A stretch of DNA of 64,000 nucleotides from JAJYRX01 sp041655275 (GTDB taxonomy: Bacteria > Pseudomonadota > Gammaproteobacteria > Burkholderiales > Burkholderiaceae_B): NCBI GenBank assembly GCA_041655275.1, contig JBBAFU010000007.1:1-64000 (forward strand), in the 5' to 3' direction. Both the position numbers and the translations under genes were made by a program. This document shows positions 1 to 7,962 of this stretch, in pieces (position 1 is the first letter of the stretch; the number at the start of each line of letters is the position of its first letter). The notes under the pieces were generated by a model, which made no database searches, had not been told where the DNA came from, and worked only from the letters and a program-made list of their open reading frames with translations.

Positions 1-109
1 CGATCACCAAACCATGGATGCCTACGATAGAATCGAGCGGGGACATCGGCATAACCTCCATTGAACCTGTTTCGTCGAAAAAACAAGTTTAATGATTGCC
101 GCTGTCCCC

Positions 110-127
110 CTTTAACGATGAAGAGCC
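110..127. repeat. Imperfect 18-bp direct repeat, copy 1
   Basis: CTTTAACGATGAAGAGCC here and CTTTAATGATGTAGAGCC at 1370-1387 match at 16 of 18 positions in the same orientation. They enclose the integrase remnant, the HigBA-like pair and the transposase fragment. This could be a relic of an attachment-site or insertion duplication, but the match is short and could be chance. Confidence 0.3.
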
Positions 128-139
128 GAGAAGCGCCAC

Positions 140-385
140 ATGCGCACGATGGGGTACGACACCAAGGAGCAGATCACGGGCCATGGTTTTCGTGCCACTG
201 CACGCACCATGATCCGCGAGTATCTTGGCTGGGAATCGGACGTCATCGAATGCCGCCTGGCGCACGTGTCGAAGGAAGAACTGGGAGCCAGCAAGATGCC
301 CAAGCTTGCAGAAAACGTCCTCTGGCTCAAGCAGGCGTGGGCCCGCCTTCGCTTGCAATCTGTAGTCCCATCATCCCAGAAATGA
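140..385 (+). pseudogene. Integrase (tyrosine recombinase) C-terminal remnant
   Basis: An 81-codon open frame containing TGHGFRATART, the His-x-x-Arg box typical of P4-type phage and island integrases, followed a little later by the second catalytic histidine region (CRLAHV). The N-terminal arm-binding and core-binding domains are missing. After ELGAS, where family members usually place the catalytic tyrosine, a lysine follows and similarity fades. I therefore read it as a decayed integrase end, not an active enzyme. It sits at the edge of an accessory segment with toxin-antitoxin genes and a transposase fragment, which fits an old integration site. Confidence 0.7.
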
Positions 386-394
386 TATATTTAC

Positions 395-763
395 ATGAAG
401 TCTTCCACCACAAAGCCGCTCTTCTGGCTTGGCAGCAGCAAGAAAGACCTGTTGGCCCTTCCCGTCGCTGTACGAAAGTCTTTCGGCCATGCGCTTGATT
501 TCGCCCAGCGGGGCGAACAGCATGAAGCGGCGAAAGTGCTGAAGGGCTTTGGTAGTGCCGGCGTACTGGAAATTGTTGAAGACGACACCGGCGGCACTTA
601 CCGAACCGTTTACACCGTACGCTTCGCCGAGGCCGTCTTTGTATTGCATGTCTTCCAGAAGAAAAGCAAACGGGGCATTGAAACGCCCAAACCGGACATG
701 GACATCATCCATCAGCGTTTAAAGGCGGCTGAAATCGTTGCGCAGGAGTTGAGAAATGAATAA
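395..763 (+). CDS. HigB/RelE-superfamily (Gp49-like) toxin
   Basis: A 122-residue basic protein with the layout of phage-derived Gp49-like/HigB toxins: an early ALP-VAVRKSFGHAL segment, a central segment ending VYTVRF, then FVLHVFQKKSKRGI and a helical C-terminus. Members of this family are ribosome-dependent mRNA interferases held in check by a partner protein. The stop overlaps the start of the downstream XRE protein by 8 bases, the usual toxin-first order of HigBA modules. No frameshift is seen, so the module looks intact. The family assignment is confident; activity is inferred. Confidence 0.85.
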   Translation: MKSSTTKPLFWLGSSKKDLLALPVAVRKSFGHALDFAQRGEQHEAAKVLKGFGSAGVLEIVEDDTGGTYRTVYTVRFAEAVFVLHVFQKKSKRGIETPKPDMDIIHQRLKAAEIVAQELRNE

Positions 764-1091
764 ACGCATCATTGAGGGCATAGAAGTCGAGGCCAGCACC
801 GGCAATGTGTTTGCCGACCTGGGTCTGCCCGACGCCGAAAAGCTTCAGATCAAATCAGGGCTGACCGTCGAGATTGCCAAGGCCATTCGTGAGCGAGGGT
901 TCACCCAGGCAGAGGCAGCACAACGCATGGGTCTGACCCAACCCAAGGTATCGAGCCTGCTGCGTGGCGAATTCTCGAACTTCTCCGAGCGTAAGCTAAT
1001 GGATTGCCTGAACCGGCTGGGTTACGACATAGAAATCCGCATGCGGAAAACACCGGAACCGGTCGGCCGCCTTGTGCTGACTCACGCTTGA
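756..1091 (+). CDS. HigA-like XRE-family antitoxin
   Basis: A 111-residue protein with a helix-turn-helix of the Cro/CI type (residues about 45-85: GFTQAEAAQRMGLTQPKVSS), followed by a short C-terminal tail. It overlaps the upstream toxin gene by 8 bases and is therefore probably translationally coupled to it. Antitoxins of this kind bind the toxin and also autorepress the operon promoter. The N-terminal half resembles other XRE antitoxins that start with a short strand and the phrase VFADLGLPDAEKL. Assignment rests on the HTH and the operon context. Confidence 0.85.
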   Translation: MNKRIIEGIEVEASTGNVFADLGLPDAEKLQIKSGLTVEIAKAIRERGFTQAEAAQRMGLTQPKVSSLLRGEFSNFSERKLMDCLNRLGYDIEIRMRKTPEPVGRLVLTHA

Positions 1092-1128
1092 AGCGCTGAC
1101 CCGTTTGTGGCTGCCGCAACGCGCCTAA

Positions 1129-1356
1129 CCTTGGCAGGAGATCGAAGCCGGCGTGGCCCGATGCGCCGAGACGCCTCGCTGGCAATTCTTCAGCGGCCAG
1201 GCCTATTACGAAGATCGCCAGCCATGCGATGCCACGACGCTGATGAAGTTTCGCAAGCTGCTCGGCGTGGAACAAATGAACGCCTGGGTATTTACGGGCG
1301 CGCGCAGCAGCGGCCTGATGCCCTGTCAGACAGCCGAAACCGCCGGAATTGAATAA
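1129..1356 (+). pseudogene. IS5-type transposase N-terminal fragment
   Basis: Open frame after a stop at 1126-1128. It encodes PRWQFFSGQAYYEDRQPCDA and TTLMKFRKLLG, which match the N-terminal domain of IS5-family transposases (usual form: NPYWQFFCGE...HRLPCDPSSLTRWRKRIG). The DDE catalytic domain is absent, and after about residue 50 the similarity ends. There is no nearby terminal inverted repeat, so only a fragment of the insertion sequence remains. Confidence 0.6.
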
Positions 1357-1369
1357 ATCCGGTCCGACT

Positions 1370-1387
1370 CTTTAATGATGTAGAGCC
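1370..1387. repeat. Imperfect 18-bp direct repeat, copy 2
   Basis: Second copy of the repeat at 110-127 (16 of 18 bases identical), lying just after the transposase fragment and before the YoeB-type toxin gene. Confidence 0.3.
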
Positions 1388-1402
1388 CGCCTGTCAGAGC
1401 GG

Positions 1403-1669
1403 CTACTCGTAATACGTCCACATTCTCAAAACACGGACGGTACGTTCCTGGACGAACACCTCATAGACCAGTCGATGCTGGATATTGATTCTGCGGGAAT
1501 ACGCGCCAGAGAGATCACCGACCAGCTTTTCGTAAGGCGGCGGGTTCTGTAATGGGTCAGCCTCCAGTATTTCAATCAGTGCTTGCACTTTGGTCTTGAA
1601 GCCAGCCGCAGCAAGCTTTTTCGCATCCTTGAGCGCTGTATTTGCGTAGACGACCTGCCAAGTCACCAA
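1403..1669 (-). CDS. Txe/YoeB-family toxin
   Basis: An 88-residue protein with the full YoeB pattern: the N-terminal W-QVVY segment, PPPYEKLVGDLSGAYSRRIN, then IQHRLVYEV and the C-terminal aromatic pair WTYYE. YoeB toxins are RelE-fold mRNA endonucleases acting at the ribosome. The length is normal for the family. Its start overlaps the end of the upstream antitoxin gene by 7 bases on the same strand, the expected antitoxin-first layout. The catalytic-type Glu/Arg/His and the terminal Tyr positions all seem to be present, so the toxin should be functional. Confidence 0.92.
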   Translation of the reverse strand: MVTWQVVYANTALKDAKKLAAAGFKTKVQALIEILEADPLQNPPPYEKLVGDLSGAYSRRINIQHRLVYEVFVQERTVRVLRMWTYYE

Positions 1670-1908
1670 TCAAGCTCCTTGGCACTGCTTCCCAGGGGTT
1701 CCGCCATCCCTTTCCTGATGGAGTCGCGCATGCCCGGTATGGAAGCCAGATACAGGGTTTCCTGGATGGCATCCCAATCTGCTTCGGAGATAAGCACCGC
1801 GCTCGCACGCTTGCCGGCAATCCGAATCGGCTGGTGAGACTCGGCTGTTTGGTCGATCAGGCGGTAGAGGTTGGCACGTGCCTCGGTCGCAGTCATTGTT
1901 GTGGACAT
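1663..1908 (-). CDS. Phd/YefM-family antitoxin
   Basis: An 81-residue protein beginning MSTTMTATEARANLYRLID, the DNA-binding N-terminal signature of Phd/YefM antitoxins, followed by PIRIAGKRASAVLISEADW and a helical tail that would wrap the toxin. A clear AGGAG ribosome site precedes the ATG. Together with the overlapping downstream toxin it forms a complete YefM-YoeB-type module. Members of the family autorepress from short palindromes near the promoter; a TACGTACGTA stretch about 45 bases upstream of the start could serve but is unproven. Confidence 0.92.
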   Translation of the reverse strand: MSTTMTATEARANLYRLIDQTAESHQPIRIAGKRASAVLISEADWDAIQETLYLASIPGMRDSIRKGMAEPLGSSAKELDW

Positions 1909-2201
1909 GATATATCTCCTAAATACACTTATATCGTCCGTTTTTACGTACGTCTAGTCAAGCACAGTAGTACTTGTCAGAAGTCCACCCTGAGCGAAAG
2001 TTGCAGACCTGCGGGGGAGACGGTTTCGGGCAGGATTATCGGGGCGTCGCGGGCGCCGGCCATTTTCCGAACGCACAACAAGCTGATCTGCCTCGGCCGC
2101 CAGTGCCCGAGGGCTCCGTCATGAAGGGGTAACGTCAGTCATCAAGCGGCCGAGCTGGCCGCGCCCAAGCAAGCCAGTCAGGTGCTGGACGACGCGATAG
2201 G
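1909..2201. other. Intergenic stretch with antitoxin promoter side and no clear gene
   Basis: The left 60 bases contain the ribosome site and the AT-rich presumed promoter of the Phd/YoeB operon (minus strand). The remainder has no open frame with recognisable family similarity on either strand. It may be decayed coding sequence, but nothing identifiable remains. Confidence 0.4.
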
Positions 2202-2954
2202 CTACGCATACCCCCTATAGAAAAACGCCGCCGTAACCAGGAAAAAGACGAACGCGATGATGTTTCGCAGCGTCCCCGCGCTCAGGAAGTGCGTCACCCA
2301 GGCCCCAAGATAGCCGCCGACTACGGTGGCCACCATCATATACAGGCCTATCTCCCAATAGACATCACCCCAGACGGCAAAAATAAAGATTGCGCTGAAC
2401 CTGGCCGCAGCCACCATAAGGTTCTTCAGGCCGTTCAATGTGCGTACTTCGCCCAGGCCGAAGACAACCCAGCCGGCCATCATCATGATTCCTACGGCGC
2501 CACCGAAATAGCCGCCATAGGCACCCAATACGAATTGAAAGGTGATGATCGCCACAGGCCGGATCGGGGCGTCTGCTGAAGTCATGCGTGCCTGAATTGC
2601 TTTCCCGAACGTAAATGTCAGTGCGCCGAGCAGAACGAGCCAGGGGATCACCAGGTCGAAGATTTTTGTCGGTGTGACAAGCAGCAGCACTGCTCCGGCG
2701 CCGCCTCCCAGCAATGTCGCTGCCAGGAGCACCGGTAACTTGCCGAGCTTGAATGCGTTGATTTCCTTGCGATACGCCACCGCGCTGGACAGGCTTCCCG
2801 GCAACAGGGCAATGGCGCCCGTCTGATTGGCTGACACGGGCGGCAGGCCGGCCAGTATCAGCGCCGGGAATGTGATGAAAGACCCGCCACCCGCGATGGC
2901 GTTGATGGCGCCGCCGAGCAGCCCTGCAACGAAAGTGATCAGAAGAGTGTCCAT
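2202..2954 (-). CDS. TauE/SafE-family membrane exporter (copy 1)
   Basis: A 250-residue, very hydrophobic protein with about eight membrane spans and the N-terminal signature GGAINAIAGGGSFITFPAL of the TauE/SafE (DUF81) family, implicated in export of sulfite, sulfoacetate or related organosulfur anions. The repeated second-half signature (GAYGGYFGGAVGIMMM) is also present, so the protein is full length. It lies 21 bases downstream of hsdR on the same strand and could be read as the last gene of that transcript, although it is metabolically unrelated. A paralogue lies at 11791-12540. The substrate is unknown. Confidence 0.9.
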   Translation of the reverse strand: MDTLLITFVAGLLGGAINAIAGGGSFITFPALILAGLPPVSANQTGAIALLPGSLSSAVAYRKEINAFKLGKLPVLLAATLLGGGAGAVLLLVTPTKIFDLVIPWLVLLGALTFTFGKAIQARMTSADAPIRPVAIITFQFVLGAYGGYFGGAVGIMMMAGWVVFGLGEVRTLNGLKNLMVAAARFSAIFIFAVWGDVYWEIGLYMMVATVVGGYLGAWVTHFLSAGTLRNIIAFVFFLVTAAFFYRGYA

Positions 2955-2975
2955 GGCGCCGGTGTTCCTACGACT

Positions 2976-5900
2976 CTAAAAAACACCCCCCACCCCCTTG
3001 AACTTTTCCACAAACGCCGAGATCTTCTCGAACACTGTCTGCTTCTTCGTCAGGTATTGCGGGTTCAGCGGACTCATTTTCGGCAATGCATCGTTCAGTT
3101 CCGTTCCGTGCTCACTGGCGTATTCACGCTTCAGGGACGTGAGCAGGTAGCGCTTGGCAGCATCTTCGTTGAGCGTTTCGCTGGAGATCAGTGCTTCGGC
3201 CTCCCGTTTCTGCTCGGCCTGGGCGTAGGTGAAGAATGCCTCGATGATGCCTGGCTTGTCAGGGATGCTGTCCAGGTCAGCCTGATTGATGAAGTCCACC
3301 AGCAGGCTTTCCTTCGCACGATTGCCCAGGCTGGAGCGGATCAGGCGGCGGACTTCTTCGACCAGGGCCGCCTTGTCCCTGGTTTTTCTGTTCTTCTCGA
3401 AGATCAGCCCCAGGATGTAATCAAGATTGATTTCCTGGGACTTGAGCAGATCTACTTCGAAGACCACGTCGTTCCAGTCTATATCCGATTCGGTCTGCTC
3501 CTCTCCCGCGCGCTGACGCCGCAGCCAGTCACGGATGTCGTTATAGGTCGAGCGATAGTCCTGCACTATGCGTGGCGGCAATACGGGAATGGTGCTCAGC
3601 TCGGCGAGCCGGGCATCATCCAGATAATGTTTTGCCTTGAACGCATCGACCGCATCAGGGTCATTGCGATCCAGTTGCTGCAGCGCCTGCAGGCTGGCAA
3701 ATTCATCGTAGTTTTGCAGGATATTCTCGACGCGCAGATACTCACCAAACAGCTTGGCGAAGGCTTTCTTGTCCGCCTCGGTCTCGATGTCATCAGGCTC
3801 GGGGAATAGCTGCTTCAGCTCGGCGACGACAGCAAGATAGCCACGGCTTTCCCTGCCGGAAATCAGGTCGGAAAAGCCCTCCATATACTCCCTGAAGCTC
3901 TTTTCCAGCACCACGTTCTTGGTGTTCTTGTCGCCAAAGAGGGTAATGGCGTCTATGGTTGCCTTTTCCAGGTTGCGGAAGGTGACGATATTGCCGAAGG
4001 TCTTGGTGGCGTCGTAGATACGGTTGGTGCGGGAGTAGGCCTGCAGCAGTCCGTGGTAGCGCAGGTTCTTGTCGACGAACAGAGTGTTGAGCGTGGGCGC
4101 GTCGAATCCGGTCAGAAACATGCCAACGACGATCAGCAGGTCTACCTCCTGGTTTCTTACGCGGTTGGCAAGGTCACGGTAGTAGTCCTGAAAGCCTTTG
4201 CTGTCCAGGCGGAAGCTGCTCTTGAACATGCGGTTGTAGTCGTCCATTGCCGCACTCAGGAATTCCTTGGCGCTGCTTTTCAGTGCCGTCACTTCAAAGC
4301 TTTCATCCGCAATATCGCCGATGGCGTCCTGCTCCTCATTGGCCGCAAAGGAAAAGATGGTTGCCACCTTCAAAGGCGATTCACTGTCCTTTTGCAGCTG
4401 CTGGAAGCTTTCGTAATACAGTTTGGCGGCATCCACGTTGCTCACGGCAAACATGGCGTTGAAACCCCTGGCACCTGCGTGCAGCCGGTGGGTCTTCTGG
4501 CGGAAGTTGTTCAGGATGTACTGGGTGATCTCGCGAATCCGTTCCGGGTGCTGCAGTGCCTGGCGGTTCTCGGCCGCAGTCAGTTTCGTCTCGTCCAGCT
4601 CGTTTTCAATATCCTTGAACGTGACCCGCACATCGTTGTAGTCCACCTTGAATTTGAGAACTTTCTCGTCGCGGATGGCATCGGTAATTACGTATGAATG
4701 CAGCTCGCGGCCAAACACACTGGCCGTGGTATCTGCGCCCAGTGCGTTCTCCGGAAAAATCGGCGTGCCGGTGAAACCAAATTGGTAGTACTTCTTGAAT
4801 TTGCGTTTCAGGTTCCTCTGCGCCTCGCCGAACTGGCTGCGGTGGCATTCATCGAAGATGAACACCACCTGCTGGTTGTAGACGGGCAGACTGCTTTCGC
4901 TCTTGATCAGGTTGTTCAGCTTCTGGATGGTGGTGACAATGATCTTGTTATCCTGCTTCTCCAGATTGCGCTTGAGTCCCGCCGTACTGTCCGAGCCGTT
5001 GACACTATCGGGGGAAAAGCGCTGGTACTCCTTCATGGTCTGGTAATCCAGGTCCTTGCGATCCACGACGAAGAACACCTTGCCGATGAATTCCAGCGCA
5101 GTGGCCAGGCGTGCCGCCTTGAAGCTTGTCAGGGTCTTGCCCGATCCGGTCGTATGCCAGACGTAGCCGCCGCTATTGGTGTTGCTCCATTCCCTGGCTT
5201 GCCAGGCGCTGTTGATCTTCCACAGGATGCGCTCCGTGGCCGCAATCTGATAGGGGCGCATGATCAGCAGCGTATCACTGGTGTCGAATACCGAGTAGCG
5301 GGTCAGCACTTCCAGCAGGGTGTTCTTCTGCAGGAATGTAGCCGTGAAGTCCTTGAGGTCCTTGATCAACTGGTTGTCCGCGCGCGCCCAGTTCATCGTG
5401 AAGTCGAAGCTGTTCTTGCTGCGCACGGTTGTATTCGAGAAGTAGCGCGTATCCGTGCCGTTGGAGATCACGAAGATCTGCAGGAAGCGGTACAGGGAGC
5501 TTTCGACATTGAAGCTCTCCTTGCTGTAGCGATGAATCTGGTTGAATGCCTCCCGAATAGCCACACCACGCCGCTTCAGTTCTATCTGCACCAGGGGCAG
5601 GCCGTTGACCAGAATGGTCACGTCGTAGCGGTTGACATTGGTGCCGGCCTGTTCAAACTGGCGGATAACCTGCACCCGGTTGCGCGCCAGGTTCTTCTTG
5701 TCGAGCAGGTGGATGTTCTGGATGCGCCCGTCATCGAATACGAAGTCATGCACATGATCATCGTGGATCTTGCGAGTTTTCTCGATGATGCCGTCACTCG
5801 GCTTGTCCAGGTATTCATCAAGAAAGCGTTGCCATTCCGCGTCGTTGAACTGCACTTTGTTGAGCATTTGCAGTTGCTGGCGCACGACTGACAGCAGTTG

Positions 5901-6077
5901 TCCCGGCGAACGGATTTCCGGCAGATACTCATAGCCTTGTGCGCACAGGTCGTCGATCAGCTCGGTTTCAAGCTGGTATTCTGATTGGTAGGCGTCGCCG
6001 ACACCGCTGATCTTTTCGTACTTGTCCAGAACGATGAAGTTATTGGATTCGGCAATGGGTGTGGTGTAGGTGGTCAT
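2976..6077 (-). CDS. hsdR: Type I restriction enzyme R subunit
   Basis: A 1033-residue protein, normal length for HsdR, the ATP-dependent translocase and nuclease of type I restriction complexes. The N-terminal PD-(D/E)xK nuclease is visible as Asp152 (NRYDVTILVNG) and Glu167-x-Lys169 (VQIELKRRG). Superfamily 2 helicase motifs follow: Walker A HTTGSGKT near residue 308, the DECH box near 409, and GFTGTPIF near 434. The C-terminal helical domain that contacts the methylase is present. Its start codon overlaps the stop of the decayed rhuM reading frame (ATGA), so the genes are translationally linked. It acts with hsdM and hsdS upstream and looks intact. Confidence 0.97.
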   Translation of the reverse strand: MTTYTTPIAESNNFIVLDKYEKISGVGDAYQSEYQLETELIDDLCAQGYEYLPEIRSPGQLLSVVRQQLQMLNKVQFNDAEWQRFLDEYLDKPSDGIIEKTRKIHDDHVHDFVFDDGRIQNIHLLDKKNLARNRVQVIRQFEQAGTNVNRYDVTILVNGLPLVQIELKRRGVAIREAFNQIHRYSKESFNVESSLYRFLQIFVISNGTDTRYFSNTTVRSKNSFDFTMNWARADNQLIKDLKDFTATFLQKNTLLEVLTRYSVFDTSDTLLIMRPYQIAATERILWKINSAWQAREWSNTNSGGYVWHTTGSGKTLTSFKAARLATALEFIGKVFFVVDRKDLDYQTMKEYQRFSPDSVNGSDSTAGLKRNLEKQDNKIIVTTIQKLNNLIKSESSLPVYNQQVVFIFDECHRSQFGEAQRNLKRKFKKYYQFGFTGTPIFPENALGADTTASVFGRELHSYVITDAIRDEKVLKFKVDYNDVRVTFKDIENELDETKLTAAENRQALQHPERIREITQYILNNFRQKTHRLHAGARGFNAMFAVSNVDAAKLYYESFQQLQKDSESPLKVATIFSFAANEEQDAIGDIADESFEVTALKSSAKEFLSAAMDDYNRMFKSSFRLDSKGFQDYYRDLANRVRNQEVDLLIVVGMFLTGFDAPTLNTLFVDKNLRYHGLLQAYSRTNRIYDATKTFGNIVTFRNLEKATIDAITLFGDKNTKNVVLEKSFREYMEGFSDLISGRESRGYLAVVAELKQLFPEPDDIETEADKKAFAKLFGEYLRVENILQNYDEFASLQALQQLDRNDPDAVDAFKAKHYLDDARLAELSTIPVLPPRIVQDYRSTYNDIRDWLRRQRAGEEQTESDIDWNDVVFEVDLLKSQEINLDYILGLIFEKNRKTRDKAALVEEVRRLIRSSLGNRAKESLLVDFINQADLDSIPDKPGIIEAFFTYAQAEQKREAEALISSETLNEDAAKRYLLTSLKREYASEHGTELNDALPKMSPLNPQYLTKKQTVFEKISAFVEKFKGVGGVF

Positions 6078-6600
6078 GATTGACTGCTCTTGCCCTTGAG
6101 AAGCTTTTTCACTTCCCGGTCAAAGTCCGATTCAATCTTTTGTTGCCAGTTGAACTTATCGTACTCGCTGAAGGCTTTGGTGTCGGCGTCTTTGCGCGGC
6201 ACTGTGCCATAGCCATCCAGTATCCTATCCGGTACTCCTTGATCAGTTGTGTGGCCCAGATACGGAATTGAGTGGTCTGTGCGGAGTTGGCCCGGTAGCC
6301 GACGGAGATGATGGTATCCAGGTTGTAGTATTCCAGCCTGCGTTTTACATGACGGTCGCCTTTCTTTTGAATTGTTTCCAAAATGGAAATAGTTGCCTGC
6401 CGCTCCAGCTCTCCGCTGTCAAAAATGTTCTTCAGATGCTTGCTGATGGCAGGTCTTTGGACCCCGAAAAGTTCAGCCATGCGCTCCTGTGTCAGCCAGA
6501 TGGTTTCGTTGTTGAGCAGGACTTCGACTTTCACCCGACCATTCGGCGCGTTGTAGATCCAGAACTCAGTGGTCTGGTCTTGCAGGCTGATTTCTTTCAT
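6074..6600 (-). pseudogene. RhuM-family gene, internally deleted and frameshifted
   Basis: The first 125 or so codons match the N-terminal domain of RhuM-type proteins (EFWIYNAPNGRVKVEVLLNN, ETIWLTQERMAELFGVQRPA, FRIWATQLIKEY). Intact relatives continue for some 200 more residues. Here the frame runs into YRIGYWMAMAQ and foreign residues to a stop at 6109. In another frame, from about 6225, the family C-terminus is readable (TKAFSEYDKFNWQQKIESDF, then DREVKKLL), ending in a TGA that overlaps the hsdR start. The middle has therefore been deleted and the two ends left out of frame. RhuM genes are frequent passengers between hsdS and hsdR; their role is uncertain. Confidence 0.8.
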
Positions 6601-7790
6601 GAGGAAAGGCTCTGCTGTTCAGGTCGGGGAAAATCCAGCAGCAATTCACGGTAGTACTCGTATTGCTTACGGCGGAGCTCAATTTCTCGCGACAGATCTT
6701 CACGGATGGAGGTTGTCAGGGCATCGAATTTGTCGAGGATGGCGACGATACGGGTTTGTTCTTCGAGCGATGGGAGGGGGATCTGGTAGTTTTCGAACAT
6801 TGGTTTGCGCAAAGACGTCACCGATGCGTGAACTGATGTTTTGGCTATGTATTGATAGAAATTGCTAGCAAAAAAATAATATAGGAATTTTGAACTTAAT
6901 ATTTGAGTATCGGCAACCACGATTCTGTATGCTCTTTGATGAAGATTGTATTTGCCGGTAGCGTAATGAAATATTTTCCCGACTCCAACTCCATCGCCCG
7001 CTGTAATAATTGCTTCTTCGTCAAATTCATAATTGTTTATTTGACGAATCATTTGTGATCTTACATAAAATGGATATTTTCCACCTGCAATAGCCTCATT
7101 TGTATTGCGATTACCTGTGCCGATGATTGCAACTTCGTTTAGACTTTTCCATATTGTTTGATTAGGAGTAAATGTGAGTAATAATTCGCGATAATGATCA
7201 TACTGCGTCTGCCTTCTAGTAAGCTCGCTGTTGAGTTCACTGCTAAGCTCGCTGTTAAGGGCTGTCATTGTGTCTAAAATGCGAACAATTTCCTTTTGAA
7301 TATCAAGAGATGGAATGGGTATATGGATTTTTCCCAAATTATCTCTAGAAATTCTTCTTACCTTCGTTCCGGTAATGTGCTTTCTTTTTTGGTTATAAAA
7401 GGCGTTGGTTTGAAAATAATAGGCGAGATATTTAACATTTTGCTCGTGACGCAAAAACATCATGTCACCGGAAATGGCCACGTCATCACCTAGCCACGCG
7501 AGAGGCTTTACAACATCTTCGTCGGTCTCTGATGTTGTCGCAAATAAAAGATCATTTTTTCTAGCGGTTCTTAGTCTTTTTGCTAGATCTTCAGATACAA
7601 AAGCGATAGTGTCTTTTGCATCAAGATTGTAGTGTGTGTAAATTTGTCCGTAATGTATCGCTGGAAAACCACTTTTTTTGAAATCCTTTTTTTGCAGCCC
7701 ATTCCCTCTGGTGATTGTTCCAAGTTCGCCTAAGGTTAGCCACTCCACCGGCGCATTCTTGATCAAATCCAAAATCTTCGGCTTGCTCAT
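6597..7790 (-). CDS. hsdS: Type I restriction-modification specificity subunit S
   Basis: A 397-residue HsdS with the classic duplicated layout: target recognition domain 1 (residues about 15-165), a central conserved helix, target recognition domain 2 (about 225-350) and a distal conserved helix. The phrases IPIPSLDIQKEIVRILDTMT and IPLPSLEEQTRIVAILDKFD mark the ends of the two half-repeats, each followed by RR-QY-YRELLL. It sets the sequence read by both methylase and nuclease. The gene is clearly more AT-rich than its neighbours, as is usual for exchanged specificity genes. Its stop overlaps the rhuM start by 4 bases. The central spacer holds three 12-bp repeats. Confidence 0.96.
   Translation of the reverse strand: MSKPKILDLIKNAPVEWLTLGELGTITRGNGLQKKDFKKSGFPAIHYGQIYTHYNLDAKDTIAFVSEDLAKRLRTARKNDLLFATTSETDEDVVKPLAWLGDDVAISGDMMFLRHEQNVKYLAYYFQTNAFYNQKRKHITGTKVRRISRDNLGKIHIPIPSLDIQKEIVRILDTMTALNSELSSELNSELTRRQTQYDHYRELLLTFTPNQTIWKSLNEVAIIGTGNRNTNEAIAGGKYPFYVRSQMIRQINNYEFDEEAIITAGDGVGVGKIFHYATGKYNLHQRAYRIVVADTQILSSKFLYYFFASNFYQYIAKTSVHASVTSLRKPMFENYQIPLPSLEEQTRIVAILDKFDALTTSIREDLSREIELRRKQYEYYRELLLDFPRPEQQSLSS
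7221..7256 (-). repeat. Three tandem 12-bp repeats in the hsdS central spacer
   Basis: On the coding strand the units are AACAGCGAGCTT, AGCAGTGAACTC and AACAGCGAGCTT, encoding NSEL-SSEL-NSEL between the first target recognition domain and the second. Units 1 and 3 are identical and the middle one differs at four positions. In EcoR124-type enzymes, variation of a similar four-residue repeat in the same spacer changes the length of the non-specific gap in the recognition site. Confidence 0.85.
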
Positions 7791-7962
7791 TTTGTTTCAT
7801 CCATTTCTGCTCTCGCTTTTGCCGAGGTCTAATATTTTCGTGGCAGGTTCGCGCTGCCTTTCACAGACGGTTCAATCGTCAGGCTCGAATTCCCTACCCG
7901 CCCCGTAGCAAATCCTGCCTTTGGTCGAGTTTCTGACAGGCCTGTCCCATGAAAGCCGGCCC

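Noticed and set aside
1642..2124. 160-codon plus-strand frame over the Phd antitoxin gene
   Set aside because: Antisense to a well-supported Phd/YefM gene in its first half and no motif in the second half.
4698..5891. 397-codon plus-strand frame opposite hsdR
   Set aside because: The minus-strand HsdR nuclease and helicase motifs lie in this stretch; the plus frame is a shadow.
7221..7256. Possible CRISPR-like array
   Set aside because: Only three contiguous 12-bp units in a coding frame, no spacers and no cas genes in the window.
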